The position numbers and the translations under genes are program-made. From Flavobacteriaceae bacterium (GTDB lineage Bacteria; Bacteroidota; Bacteroidia; Flavobacteriales; Flavobacteriaceae), in NCBI GenBank assembly GCA_024643425.1, contig JAHEMY010000014.1:1-36407 (forward strand): 36,407 nt of DNA, read 5' to 3'. The notes beneath the pieces are model-generated. The model made no database searches. It was not told where the DNA came from and saw only the letters and a program-made list of their open reading frames with translations. Positions 28,339 through 36,060 of this stretch are shown here, in pieces (position 1 is the stretch's first letter; each line of letters starts with the position of its first letter).

Positions 28339-29145
28339 ATGGGAAACCTTCGATTGAAATATGCACCCTTCCTTTTCCTTTTCTTTAGCATGTTTTGGAT
28401 GGGTGCTGTTGCTCAATTCGATATTCCACCAAAACCGTCTAAGACCAATCAAAAGGGACTCTACGACTACGCAAATTTGCTTAATACGTCCCAGCAAAAT
28501 GCTTTAAACCAAAAATTAATAGGCTATGCCGATTCTACGTCGACCCAAATCGTCGTGGCCATTATCGCTGATGCTCAAGGAGAGGACCTCTCCTTATTAG
28601 GCGCCAAATGGGGACAACAATGGGGCATCGGACAAGCCAATGAAGACAATGGGGTTCTTATACTCCTATCCAGAGACGATCGAAAAATAGACATCAATAC
28701 CGGATATGGTATTGAAACCATACTTACAGATCGTATGGCCGAACAAATCATCAACCGCATCATGATACCCGAATTCAAACAAGGGAAGTATTATGAAGGT
28801 TTGGAACTAGGAACCGATGCGCTGATCGCAGTGCTAAGTGGATCTTACAAGGAAGATCGCGTCTTTAAACAAAAGCAATTTCCGGTAGGCCTTATTATTC
28901 TAATTGTTTTCATCATCTTTCTCATCATTCTTCGCAATCGCAATAACGACGGGAATAACCGTGGAAATAACGGAGGTGGCAGCTTACTCGACGTGATTAT
29001 TTTGAGTCATATGGGTCGCACCGGTAGTTTTGGTAGTGGTTCCGGCAGCGGCTGGGGCAGTGGTGGCTTCGGTGGAGGCGGCGGTTTTGGCGGTGGATTC
29101 GGCGGCGGCGGCTTCGGTGGTGGTGGTGCCTCCGGAGGATGGTAA
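28339..29145 (+). CDS. TPM domain protein with glycine-rich tail (YgcG type)
   Basis: 268 residues. A signal peptide is likely at 1-26 (hydrophobic, ending near GAVAQ). A TPM domain occupies ~35-160 (YADSTSTQIVVAIIADAQG, then DNGVLILLSRDDRKIDINTGYGIE). A membrane segment lies at ~184-202, and the last ~55 residues are mostly Gly, Ser and Phe. The architecture is that of YgcG proteins, with the TPM domain outside the cytoplasmic membrane and the Gly-rich tail inside or at the membrane. Together with lemA and the short TPM gene it forms a compact unit, probably for an envelope function. Confidence 0.88.
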   Translation: MGNLRLKYAPFLFLFFSMFWMGAVAQFDIPPKPSKTNQKGLYDYANLLNTSQQNALNQKLIGYADSTSTQIVVAIIADAQGEDLSLLGAKWGQQWGIGQANEDNGVLILLSRDDRKIDINTGYGIETILTDRMAEQIINRIMIPEFKQGKYYEGLELGTDALIAVLSGSYKEDRVFKQKQFPVGLIILIVFIIFLIILRNRNNDGNNRGNNGGGSLLDVIILSHMGRTGSFGSGSGSGWGSGGFGGGGGFGGGFGGGGFGGGGASGGW

Positions 29146-29231
29146 GAGCGTTTTCGTTTTGGGTTATGAGTTATGAGTTGCGGTTCATTTGGATGCCCCA
29201 CAACACATATCAATAACTAAGAAAATAATAC

Positions 29232-30533
29232 TTATTTCTTTCGAATGTAAACCGTAATGGGCACTCCCGTAAAATCGAAGTTATCTCGCAATTTATTCTC
29301 TAAAAAACGCTTGTACGGTTCTTTTACATACTGTGGTAAGTTAGCAAAGAACGCAAAACTAGGATAGGGTGTTGGCAATTGCGTACAAAACTTAATTTTT
29401 ACGTACTTCCCTTTCACTGCCGGGGGCGGATATGCCTGGATAATTGGCAACATCACTTCATTCAATACACTGGTCTTTACTTTTTTACTACGGTTTTTGA
29501 ATACCTCAACGGCTGTTTCAATAGCTTTGAAGATACGTTGCTTGGTGAGCACACTTACGAAAACCACAGGGACATCTACAAAGGGTTCACACTGCTTATG
29601 AATATAGGCTTCAACTTCCTTGGTGGTCTTATTATCTTTTTCTACCAGGTCCCATTTGTTCGCTATGATGACCACTCCTTTGTTGTTTCTTTGGGCCAAC
29701 CAGAAGATATTTTGAACCTGTCCGTCGAATCCACGCGTGGCATCGAAAACTAAAATCACCACATCGCAATGTTCAATAGCACGCACACTGCGCATCACAC
29801 TGTAAAATTCAAGGTCTTCCTTCACCTTACTCTTTCTGCGGATTCCTGCAGTATCTACCAAGTTGAAATCAAATCCAAAACTGTTGTAACGCGTATCGAT
29901 ACTATCGCGGGTTGTTCCGGCAATATCGGTCACCACAAAGCGATCTTTCCCAATTAATGCATTAATAAACGATGATTTTCCTGCGTTTGGACGTCCCACG
30001 ACAGCAAATCTTGGAAGTAATTCTTCCTCACGTTCCACTTCATCAGGAAGTGCCTTTACCAGATCATCCAATAATTCTCCGGTCCCACTTCCATTGATGC
30101 TGGAAAGCGTATAGTATTTTTCAACGCCCAACGCATAAAATTCGACCGCATCATTTTCACGATTGGCACTGTCTACTTTATTTACCGCCAGGAAATATGG
30201 TTTTTTACTTTTGCGAAGCAATTGTGCGACCTCTTCATCCATCCCTGTGATTCCGCTTTCTACATCCACCATAAAAATAATGGCATCGGCCTCTTCAATA
30301 GCAATTTCTACTTGCTTATCAATTTCAGCTTCAAAAATATCATCACTCCCAACTACATATCCTCCCGTATCAATTAGGGAAAAAGGTTTTCCGTTCCAAT
30401 CACTTTTCCCATAATGACGGTCACGAGTAACCCCACTTACAGCATCGGTAATGGCTTCACGCCTTTGAATCAATCGGTTAAACAAGGTAGATTTTCCTAC
30501 ATTCGGTCTCCCTACAATCGCAACTATACTCAT
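29232..30533 (-). CDS. der: Ribosome-associated GTPase Der (EngA)
   Basis: 433 residues with two tandem GTPase domains, which is unique to Der: [11 protein letters not shown] at 8-18 and [10 protein letters not shown] near 180, with DTAG/DTGG, NKVD and NKWD motifs in order. The C-terminal KH-like domain follows from ~350. It acts in assembly of the 50S ribosomal subunit. The gene is monocistronic by position. Confidence 0.97.
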   Translation of the reverse strand: MSIVAIVGRPNVGKSTLFNRLIQRREAITDAVSGVTRDRHYGKSDWNGKPFSLIDTGGYVVGSDDIFEAEIDKQVEIAIEEADAIIFMVDVESGITGMDEEVAQLLRKSKKPYFLAVNKVDSANRENDAVEFYALGVEKYYTLSSINGSGTGELLDDLVKALPDEVEREEELLPRFAVVGRPNAGKSSFINALIGKDRFVVTDIAGTTRDSIDTRYNSFGFDFNLVDTAGIRRKSKVKEDLEFYSVMRSVRAIEHCDVVILVFDATRGFDGQVQNIFWLAQRNNKGVVIIANKWDLVEKDNKTTKEVEAYIHKQCEPFVDVPVVFVSVLTKQRIFKAIETAVEVFKNRSKKVKTSVLNEVMLPIIQAYPPPAVKGKYVKIKFCTQLPTPYPSFAFFANLPQYVKEPYKRFLENKLRDNFDFTGVPITVYIRKK

Positions 30534-30550
30534 ACTTTAAAAATCGATTG

Positions 30551-30558
30551 CAAAGGTA
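30551..30558 (-). promoter_or_regulatory. der promoter -7 element
   Basis: On the minus strand TACCTTTG (30558-30551) is a perfect -7 box, 17 bases before the der ATG. A T-rich run ~18 bases upstream can serve as the -33 element. This gives a very short leader of roughly 10-12 bases. Confidence 0.6.
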
Positions 30559-30612
30559 GTTGTTTAATTTGAAGAAAAAACGCTAATTTTCATCTACTTA
30601 AAAGCATGCCTT

Positions 30613-31107
30613 GTGGAATTTGGAGATGAAATAGTATTACGCCCTCGATTTAGCCTCACACTTCAACAAAGTGTGGAAGAAGCGCTGAAGGCATTTGAAT
30701 TGGTTAAAAAAAACGAAAGCGATGTTGTGGTGACTTGCGTGGAACAACATGTGTTTCTTAAAATTCCGGTGCACAAACAACACTTCTGGTCGCCCCAATT
30801 GGATTTGGAAATCACTTCCTTTGAAGAAGGGAAAACAGAATTATCTGGACTTTTTGGACCAAAACCAGCAGTTTGGACCCTGTTCATGTTTCTGCATTTT
30901 GTCGTGGCATCGTTATTTATTGCCTTTGGAATATGGGCTTATACAAACAACTCATTGGACGAACCTTATGGTTTGCCCATAGCCTTGATGCTACTCACTA
31001 TTTTATGCTGGTTTGTGCTTTATTTCGCAGGAAGAATGGGAAAAAGTGCAGGACAACAAGAAATGCGTAAACTATACCAATTCATGCAGCAAACGCTCAA
31101 GCTTTAG
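30613..31107 (+). CDS. Hypothetical membrane protein
   Basis: 164 residues; I do not recognise the family. The first ~95 residues are soluble, with mixed strands and helices. Two membrane segments follow (~99-117 and ~128-145), and the C-terminus is a short basic helix. The only in-frame start that fits is GTG at 30613. It lies between der (divergent) and era (convergent), and its stop overlaps the era stop by 4 bases. Nothing in the sequence indicates a function. Confidence 0.7.
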   Translation: MEFGDEIVLRPRFSLTLQQSVEEALKAFELVKKNESDVVVTCVEQHVFLKIPVHKQHFWSPQLDLEITSFEEGKTELSGLFGPKPAVWTLFMFLHFVVASLFIAFGIWAYTNNSLDEPYGLPIALMLLTILCWFVLYFAGRMGKSAGQQEMRKLYQFMQQTLKL

Positions 31108-31985
31108 TTTTGGTAGCCGAAGCGGCGAAGCTGTTTGGCATCGTTTCTCCAGTTCTTATTTACTTTCACTACTAGTTCGATATGTACTTGCTTTCCAAAG
31201 AATTTTTCCATGTCTTTTCGCGCTTCAATCCCCACCCATTTAAGCGGAGTACCCTTATGACCAATAATAATACCCTTTTGAGAGTCGCGTTCGACCATAA
31301 TGATGGAACGAATACGGATGATCTTTTCCTCTTCGAAGAATTCTTCCGTTTCAATTTCTACGGAATAAGGAATCTCCTTTTTGTATTGCATTAGAATTTT
31401 CTCGCGAATAATTTCATTCACAAAGAAACGCTCCGGCTTATCAGTAAGCTGATCTTTTGGGTAAAAGGCCGGTGATTCGGGCAGGAGTTCAACAATCCGA
31501 CTGAAAACTTCTTTCACCCCAAAATTTTGCAAGGCCGATATTCCGAAGATCTCTGCATTAGGGACCTTCTCTTGCCAAAATTGCACGCCTTCAATTAACA
31601 GGTCTTCATTGCCATTATCGATTTTATTCAGCAGTAATAATACTGGAATCTCTGCATTTTTAATACGGTTGAAAAAGTCTTCATCCTTCAACTCCTTCTC
31701 TCCTAATTCTACCATATAGACAAGGATATCGGCATCATCGAAGGCCGACTTCACAAATTCCATCATGTTCGACTGCAATTCGTAAGCAGGCTTGATAATT
31801 CCGGGAGTATCGCTAAAAAGGATTTGAAAATCTTCACCATTCACGATGCCCAAAATGCGGTGCCGTGTAGTTTGTGCTTTACTAGTAATAATAGAAAGAC
31901 GCTCTCCCACGAAGGCATTCATGAGGGTACTTTTCCCCACGTTGGGGTTCCCGATAATATTTACAAATCCTGCTTTATGTCCCAT
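31104..31985 (-). CDS. era: GTPase Era
   Basis: 293 residues. The N-terminal GTPase domain has [12 protein letters not shown] near 9, the switch II segment FSDTPGI, and NKID. The C-terminal KH domain has IGHKGTPLKWVG near 236. It binds the 3' end of 16S rRNA and helps mature the 30S subunit. I chose the ATG at 31985 (MGHKAGFVNIIG), which fits the family. A GTG start at 32021 would add 12 residues, but that stretch contains what looks like the promoter. Confidence 0.95.
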   Translation of the reverse strand: MGHKAGFVNIIGNPNVGKSTLMNAFVGERLSIITSKAQTTRHRILGIVNGEDFQILFSDTPGIIKPAYELQSNMMEFVKSAFDDADILVYMVELGEKELKDEDFFNRIKNAEIPVLLLLNKIDNGNEDLLIEGVQFWQEKVPNAEIFGISALQNFGVKEVFSRIVELLPESPAFYPKDQLTDKPERFFVNEIIREKILMQYKKEIPYSVEIETEEFFEEEKIIRIRSIIMVERDSQKGIIIGHKGTPLKWVGIEARKDMEKFFGKQVHIELVVKVNKNWRNDAKQLRRFGYQN

Positions 31986-31989
31986 GGGG

Positions 31990-31997
31990 CAAAGATA
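31990..31997 (-). promoter_or_regulatory. Candidate era promoter -7 element close to the start codon
   Basis: On the minus strand TATCTTTG (31997-31990) is a perfect TAnnTTTG, ending 4 bases before the ATG at 31985. If used, the transcript would begin at or next to the start codon and be leaderless. No good TTG-type -33 element is visible 18-21 bases upstream. Confidence 0.4.
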
Positions 31998-32062
31998 ATG
32001 GCATTTGAGGAGATATTTCACTGAATTAATGGAAAGTTAGTCGGCTCCCTAGGCAAGGCTTT

Positions 32063-32139
32063 CTTACATAATGGCTACTGCATACTTACATTATGCTTAC
32101 ATTATGCTTACTGTATGGATAGTGTATGGAAAGTGTATG
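32063..32139. repeat. Seven-unit tandem repeat with 11-bp period
   Basis: Seven consecutive 11-base units starting at 32063: CTTACATAATG, GCTACTGCATA, CTTACATTATG twice, CTTACTGTATG, GATAGTGTATG and GAAAGTGTATG. The units drift gradually from the first type to the last, but the TATG end and the spacing are kept. The rest of the 341-base gap between era and the DUF6090 gene holds an imperfect direct repeat at 32257-32297 and no coding sequence I can support. The 11-bp spacing is close to one helical turn. Confidence 0.85.
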
Positions 32140-32326
32140 GAATTGAAATTTAGGTTTAGTCTGGTTTGAAAGATTAATTGTAATCAAAAAAATAGCAAGG
32201 GGATTGTGGGTAAGTCAGAAACTAACTAGCCAAAAAAGTAGTACCTTAGAATCTCTGGCTCGCTTTGTTTAACAATGCTCAGGCTCGTTTGACAATGTTA
32301 GCCATCTTTGATTTAACCACTAGCCC

Positions 32327-33091
32327 ATGATCAAATTTTTTAGAAGCATCCGACAAAACCTTCTTAACGAAGGTAAAACCAGTAAATACCTGAAGTATGC
32401 CATTGGGGAAATCGTCCTTGTGGTGATTGGTATTTTAATTGCTTTACAACTGAACCATTGGAAAGAGGCTAACGCAGATCGAGCCCTAGAAAAAGAGTAC
32501 ATTGTCTCCTTAATTGAAGATTTACAAAAAGATACCCAGCATTTTACAACGGCGATTGGTTTTAATGAAGAACGTATTAAAAACCTTGATTCGTTGGCCG
32601 CATTATGCTTTGATTACGAAAAAGCAAATGACTATATAGTTTATTACCGCTACATGGTTGCCCTTCGGCACCCGGATTTTGTGAGTCAGACCGACCGAAC
32701 GCTTTCACAATTAAAGAACGCCGGTGGCATGCGCTTGATAACAAAAAAAACAACGGCAGATTCATTAATTATGTACGAAGACTATTTCAAAAAAATCACC
32801 AACCAACAAACTTGGTGTGAGGGAATGCTCAAGGATTTGGTCGATGCTGGAATCCCCATCTTTAATTTCAAATATTTGCCGGAATACCAAGGCGAACGTA
32901 TAGAACAAAGTCTGGATGAATTTAATAATACAACCCAAATAGATGCCTCCTCTGAAAAATTAATCCTCGGATTGGGAAATCTAGCGAGTGCTTATAGTGC
33001 GATCACTACGTATTATTTAATTCTTATAAAAGAAGGAAAAGAAAAGGCCATCGAACTTATAAAAGTCCTTGAAAAGGATTACGAACTTTAA
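32327..33091 (+). CDS. DUF6090 family membrane protein
   Basis: 254 residues. The N-terminus matches a family frequent in Flavobacteriia: FFRSIRQNLLNEGKTSKYLK followed at once by a membrane segment AIGEIVLVVIGILIALQLN (~25-43) and then HWKE. The remaining ~210 residues are a mostly helical domain on one side of the membrane. The function is unknown. These genes are often found in several scattered copies per genome. It is the first of four small plus-strand genes of accessory character. Confidence 0.82.
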   Translation: MIKFFRSIRQNLLNEGKTSKYLKYAIGEIVLVVIGILIALQLNHWKEANADRALEKEYIVSLIEDLQKDTQHFTTAIGFNEERIKNLDSLAALCFDYEKANDYIVYYRYMVALRHPDFVSQTDRTLSQLKNAGGMRLITKKTTADSLIMYEDYFKKITNQQTWCEGMLKDLVDAGIPIFNFKYLPEYQGERIEQSLDEFNNTTQIDASSEKLILGLGNLASAYSAITTYYLILIKEGKEKAIELIKVLEKDYEL

Positions 33092-33143
33092 AGAAAGATT
33101 ATTTATCCAATCGCCATAAGAAATCATTGAAAAACTTGGAAAA

Positions 33144-33776
33144 ATGAATTTGAGAACCCTATCCATCATCGCTGGAGTGAGCTACATCATTATCTTCTTT
33201 TCTGCAATCTATGCCAACTTTTTTGTTTTAGAAGCCCTCATAGAAGCGCCCCTTGATACGGTCCAAGAAAACAGCAAGCATATAAGATTTGGTGTTCTTG
33301 CTTTTCTCATTGCGGCTGTTTTTGACGTGGTTGTGGGATGGGCTTTATTGGAAATCTATAAAGAGCACCCTTTATCAAAACTAAGTACATTTTTTAGAAT
33401 GATTCATGCTGTGCTTATGGCCATTGCCTTATTTGCTTTGCTACAGACCTTACCCATGACAAACAGTCAATCGATTCTCGATCAAGTAGCCATTTTTAAC
33501 AATATCTGGCTTATTGGTCTATTCTTTTTCGGAATTCATTTAATCCTACTGTTTAGCATACTAAGGAAACCCAAAATGATAGCGCTCTTTCTTTTGCTGG
33601 CCGGTATGATGTACATAATCGACACAACAGCGCATTTCTTGCTTCCAAATTACGAGGACTACGGAACAATATTTTTAGCTATGGTGGCAGTACCTAGCGT
33701 GATTGGTGAAATGTCTCTTGCTATTTGGTTGCTGGTTAAAGGAGGGAAAAATGAAATCAATACCAATTTCGAATGA
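33144..33776 (+). CDS. DUF4386 family membrane protein
   Basis: 210 residues with about six membrane segments (~5-27, 48-70, 84-104, 121-140, 146-165, 176-200), matching DUF4386 in length and in the N-terminal pattern RTLSIIAGVSYIIIFFSAIYA. The function is unknown. It is 52 bases downstream of the DUF6090 gene, perhaps on the same transcript. The following 142-base gap contains a 34-codon open stretch (33779-33893) without a start codon. Confidence 0.8.
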   Translation: MNLRTLSIIAGVSYIIIFFSAIYANFFVLEALIEAPLDTVQENSKHIRFGVLAFLIAAVFDVVVGWALLEIYKEHPLSKLSTFFRMIHAVLMAIALFALLQTLPMTNSQSILDQVAIFNNIWLIGLFFFGIHLILLFSILRKPKMIALFLLLAGMMYIIDTTAHFLLPNYEDYGTIFLAMVAVPSVIGEMSLAIWLLVKGGKNEINTNFE

Positions 33777-33969
33777 TTAAAATTCTCTCAACAGAATAGT
33801 TACGAACACATTGGTCAAATTAAGTTTTCATCAAAATAATCAAAACACCGACGGTATATTGGAAGAGGCATTGAAATGGCTCAATGGGAATTAGTGTTCC
33901 ATAAAACATATAATTAAATTGACTAACTTTAATGTTCATTACCCCATTTATAAATCTAAATACAATACT

Positions 33970-34392
33970 GTGAACAACAAAATCCTTAAACTCTTTTTAC
34001 GACTTTCATTGGCTGGCGGATTTTTATCGGCGGTGGCCGATAGGTTTGGATTCTGGGGCAAAGAAGTCTCGGTTTGGGGGAATTGGAATAGTTTTTTAGA
34101 ATATACTGAATTAATAAATCCCTGGTTTCCACATTCGTTCATTTCAATCCTTGGAATGATGGCCACTATTGCCGAGGTTGTTTTTGCAGCTTGTTTGCTG
34201 ATAGGATTTAAAACCGAATTGTTTGCAAAATTGAGTGGACTGCTTCTCCTAGTTTTTGGGTTATCTATGACTTTTTCTTTAGGTATCAAAGGGGCATTAG
34301 ATTACTCTGTTTTTATCGCTTCAGCTGGCGCATTTGCCTTGAGTGCTATGAAACTTAAATATTTAGAATTGGATCAATTCATTTCAAAATAA
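33970..34392 (+). CDS. DoxX-like family membrane protein
   Basis: About 140 residues with four membrane segments. The N-terminal LRLSLAGGFLSAVADRFGFWG and later ATIAEVVFAACLLIGF fit DoxX/DoxX-like membrane proteins. Their biochemical role is unsettled (some are quinol oxidase subunits, others act in redox or thiosulfate metabolism). There is no ATG. I prefer GTG at 33970, which places the start just before the first membrane helix; a TTG at 33919 would add 17 polar residues. The lipoprotein gene follows 4 bases after the stop, suggesting a joint transcript. Confidence 0.75.
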   Translation: MNNKILKLFLRLSLAGGFLSAVADRFGFWGKEVSVWGNWNSFLEYTELINPWFPHSFISILGMMATIAEVVFAACLLIGFKTELFAKLSGLLLLVFGLSMTFSLGIKGALDYSVFIASAGAFALSAMKLKYLELDQFISK

Positions 34393-34396
34393 TTCT

Positions 34397-34822
34397 ATGA
34401 AACTTACCACGCATATTTATATTATATTATTGTCTTCTTTACTAGTTTGTTCTTGTATGAATGAAGCACAAAAAATTGATACACCTGAATTCGAACAACT
34501 TATGATTCGGTTGTCGGAAATTGAAATTGAACCCGCATTCCTCGATGAATACCTAGAGATTCTCGCAGAAGAATCGAAGGCATCGGTCGAATTAGAACCG
34601 GGTGTGATCTCCATATACCCCATGTTTCAAAAGGAACAACCCAATGAAATTAGGATCTTGGAAATCTATGCCAATCGTGAAGCTTATGAAGCTCATTTGA
34701 AAACTCCCCATTTCCAACATTATAAAACCTCTACGTTGAAAATGGTAAAGTCGTTGAAGTTGATCGACATGAGTGCGATCGATGGACCTACCATGCCTCT
34801 TATTTTTAAAAAGCTACCATAA
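34397..34822 (+). CDS. Putative lipoprotein with antibiotic biosynthesis monooxygenase (ABM)-type domain
   Basis: 141 residues. A hydrophobic signal segment (~6-18) ends in LVCSC, a lipobox-like site with Cys20 as the likely lipidated residue. Residues ~30-125 resemble the ABM dimeric ferredoxin-like fold: IEIEPAFLDEYLEILAEE, then EPGVISIYPM, and REAYEAHLKTPHFQHYK, typical of that family. ABM proteins are mostly cytoplasmic heme- or quinone-acting enzymes, so an exported lipoprotein form is less common. The substrate is unknown. It lies 4 bases after the DoxX-like gene. Confidence 0.8.
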   Translation: MKLTTHIYIILLSSLLVCSCMNEAQKIDTPEFEQLMIRLSEIEIEPAFLDEYLEILAEESKASVELEPGVISIYPMFQKEQPNEIRILEIYANREAYEAHLKTPHFQHYKTSTLKMVKSLKLIDMSAIDGPTMPLIFKKLP

Positions 34823-34858
34823 CGGTAAAAATTACTCCACATATTCTTCCATAAAAAA

Positions 34859-34881
34859 ACTCCTCAATAATATTGAGGAGT
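34859..34881. terminator. Bidirectional terminator hairpin
   Basis: ACTCCTCAATA / TATTGAGGAGT forms a near-perfect 11-bp stem with a 1-base centre, so probably a 10-bp stem and small loop. A run of seven Ts follows on the minus strand and a shorter one on the plus strand. It ends the lipoprotein gene in one direction and follows the tRNA remnant at 34888-34905 in the other. Confidence 0.75.
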
Positions 34882-34887
34882 TTGCTA

Positions 34888-34905
34888 GTAGCGGGAACTG
34901 GATTC
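34888..34905 (-). pseudogene. Remnant of a tRNA-fMet 3' end
   Basis: Eighteen bases match the 3' end of the intact tRNA at 35064-35081 with one mismatch (GTAGCGGGAACTGGATTC on the plus strand). As in the intact copy, a hairpin with a run of seven Ts follows directly on the minus strand. The bases beyond (34906-34960) have only scattered similarity to the tRNA (for example ACCTTCG) and no cloverleaf. This suggests a decayed tandem copy, or a duplicated site left by integration at the tRNA 3' end. Confidence 0.5.
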
Positions 34906-34964
34906 ATTTTCCACCACCTTCGTGGCGAAAAATGGGCCTAGGGATTGCTTCACAAAGAAAACCA

Positions 34965-34981
34965 AACCGTTTATAACGGTT
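34965..34981. repeat. Short palindrome
   Basis: AACCGT-TTATA-ACGGTT, a 6-bp stem. On the minus strand it is followed by TTGGTTTTCTTTG, so it could be a weak terminator. It is one of four hairpins in this gap. Confidence 0.5.
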
Positions 34982-34991
34982 CTAGTTCTCC

Positions 34992-35029
34992 ATACCTCTG
35001 AAGCTCAAGTTCACTTGGCTTCAGGGTAT
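34992..35029. repeat. Long palindrome downstream of tRNA-fMet
   Basis: A 16-bp stem with two single-base bulges: ATACC/GGTAT, CTGAAGC/GCTTCAG and CAAG/CTTG, around the loop TTCA. It has no T run on either side that is its own, so it is not a standard terminator. On the minus strand it lies directly after the terminator at 35033-35059. Confidence 0.7.
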
Positions 35030-35032
35030 AAA

Positions 35033-35059
35033 AAAACCAGTTACAATGTAACTGGTTTT
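35033..35059 (-). terminator. Terminator of tRNA-fMet
   Basis: AAAACCAGTTAC / GTAACTGGTTTT forms a 12-bp stem with a 3-base loop. On the minus strand it begins 5 bases after the tRNA 3' end and runs into seven Ts, a classic intrinsic terminator. Confidence 0.85.
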
Positions 35060-35064
35060 CTTTG

Positions 35065-35137
<73 letters not shown>

Positions 35138-35147
35138 ATGTGGACGG

Positions 35148-35180
35148 CAAATATACGAACATAAAGTGATTCTCGCCAAA
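35148..35180 (-). promoter_or_regulatory. tRNA-fMet promoter
   Basis: On the minus strand TTTG (35180-35177) and TATATTTG (35155-35148), 21 bases apart, match the Bacteroidota promoter consensus. Transcription would begin near 35141, about 4 bases before the mature tRNA 5' end. Confidence 0.8.
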
Positions 35181-35214
35181 TAATTTAATAGGAATCCAAA
35201 AAAATAACTTCCCG

Positions 35215-36060
35215 TTAACGGTCCTTCATTTTAAAATGGAAAGTACTGCCCTCATGAAGTTGAGCCAATGCATTGATACTCCCATGCGTAAGCTGTAACA
35301 CCCTCGGGTATCCCCCGGTGGTTTGTCCGTCGCGCATCAAGGCAAATAATAATCCTTGAGGCGTTAATTGTATCGTTCCGGGCAATACCGGACAGGTAAT
35401 CACAGAAAGTTCCAAGGGATCCAAAGATGGTTCAAATTGATACGCCATGCGATTATTGCGATTGCTCACCTTAAACTCGGTCTCAAAAAGTGCCGCTTGT
35501 TGTTGCTTCGACAAACGATCAAACTCAGGCCCCTCCAATACATAAAGTTCTTTTGCCTCAAGAACAATTCGCTGATTAATAAGAGTCCTTATCACTGCAA
35601 CATCGCTATTAGTGATAATTGGTAAGTGATCACCCTTACCCAAACGTTGCTTTTCGGTTAACGGATAAAAATACGACCGACTTCCAAATACTTCTTTGGA
35701 CTGAATGCCTCCTGCGACCGCCAAATAAGCTCGAAATCCTTTTTGCAATTTTCCAAAGGTGAGGGTTTGACCTGCCACAATGGTTAAAAGTTCCTCTTGA
35801 TCGACAACCCGATTGTCAAGAAAGATATCAAACGTGGCTCCACTTATTGCGATGCAGGTAGGTTCCATAAATTGAAGTACCGGCCCGGTCATTGTAATTT
35901 CCAATACCGCCGCCCCCTTCTCGTTTCCTGCCAGAGTATTCGCTCGATGCGCGGCAAGTTGATCCATACATCCGGATTCGGGAATCCCCATGGCTTTAAA
36001 ATGAAGCCTGCCAACATCCTGCACGGTCGTATAAAAACCGGGATCTATTACTTTAATCAT
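35215..36060 (-). CDS. pxpC: 5-oxoprolinase subunit C (biotin-dependent carboxyltransferase-like)
   Basis: 281 residues of the PxpC (YbgK) family, one of three subunits that open 5-oxoproline to glutamate with ATP. Signatures are VIDPGFYTTVQDVGR (~4-18), the following GCMDQLAAHRANTLAGN, and GRAYLAVAGGI-type YLAVAGGIQSKEVFGSRS near 115. Near the C-terminus is MRDGQTTGGYPRVLQL. It is slightly shorter than E. coli YbgK (310). The start overlaps the pxpB stop (ATGA), so the two are coupled. pxpA is not in the window. Confidence 0.93.
   Translation of the reverse strand: MIKVIDPGFYTTVQDVGRLHFKAMGIPESGCMDQLAAHRANTLAGNEKGAAVLEITMTGPVLQFMEPTCIAISGATFDIFLDNRVVDQEELLTIVAGQTLTFGKLQKGFRAYLAVAGGIQSKEVFGSRSYFYPLTEKQRLGKGDHLPIITNSDVAVIRTLINQRIVLEAKELYVLEGPEFDRLSKQQQAALFETEFKVSNRNNRMAYQFEPSLDPLELSVITCPVLPGTIQLTPQGLLFALMRDGQTTGGYPRVLQLTHGSINALAQLHEGSTFHFKMKDR

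Noticed and set aside
29160-29182. Direct repeat GTTATGAGTTATGAGTT after the TPM gene
   Set aside because: Only about two and a half short units; too small to call a structured repeat.
28267-29213. Minus-strand frames opposite the second TPM gene, including a Pro-rich one
   Set aside because: The Pro-rich frame is the mirror of the Gly-rich tail of the TPM protein; there is no independent support.
32063-32297. Repeats near era considered as a CRISPR array
   Set aside because: The units are contiguous, only 11 bases long and without spacers, and there are no cas genes in the window.
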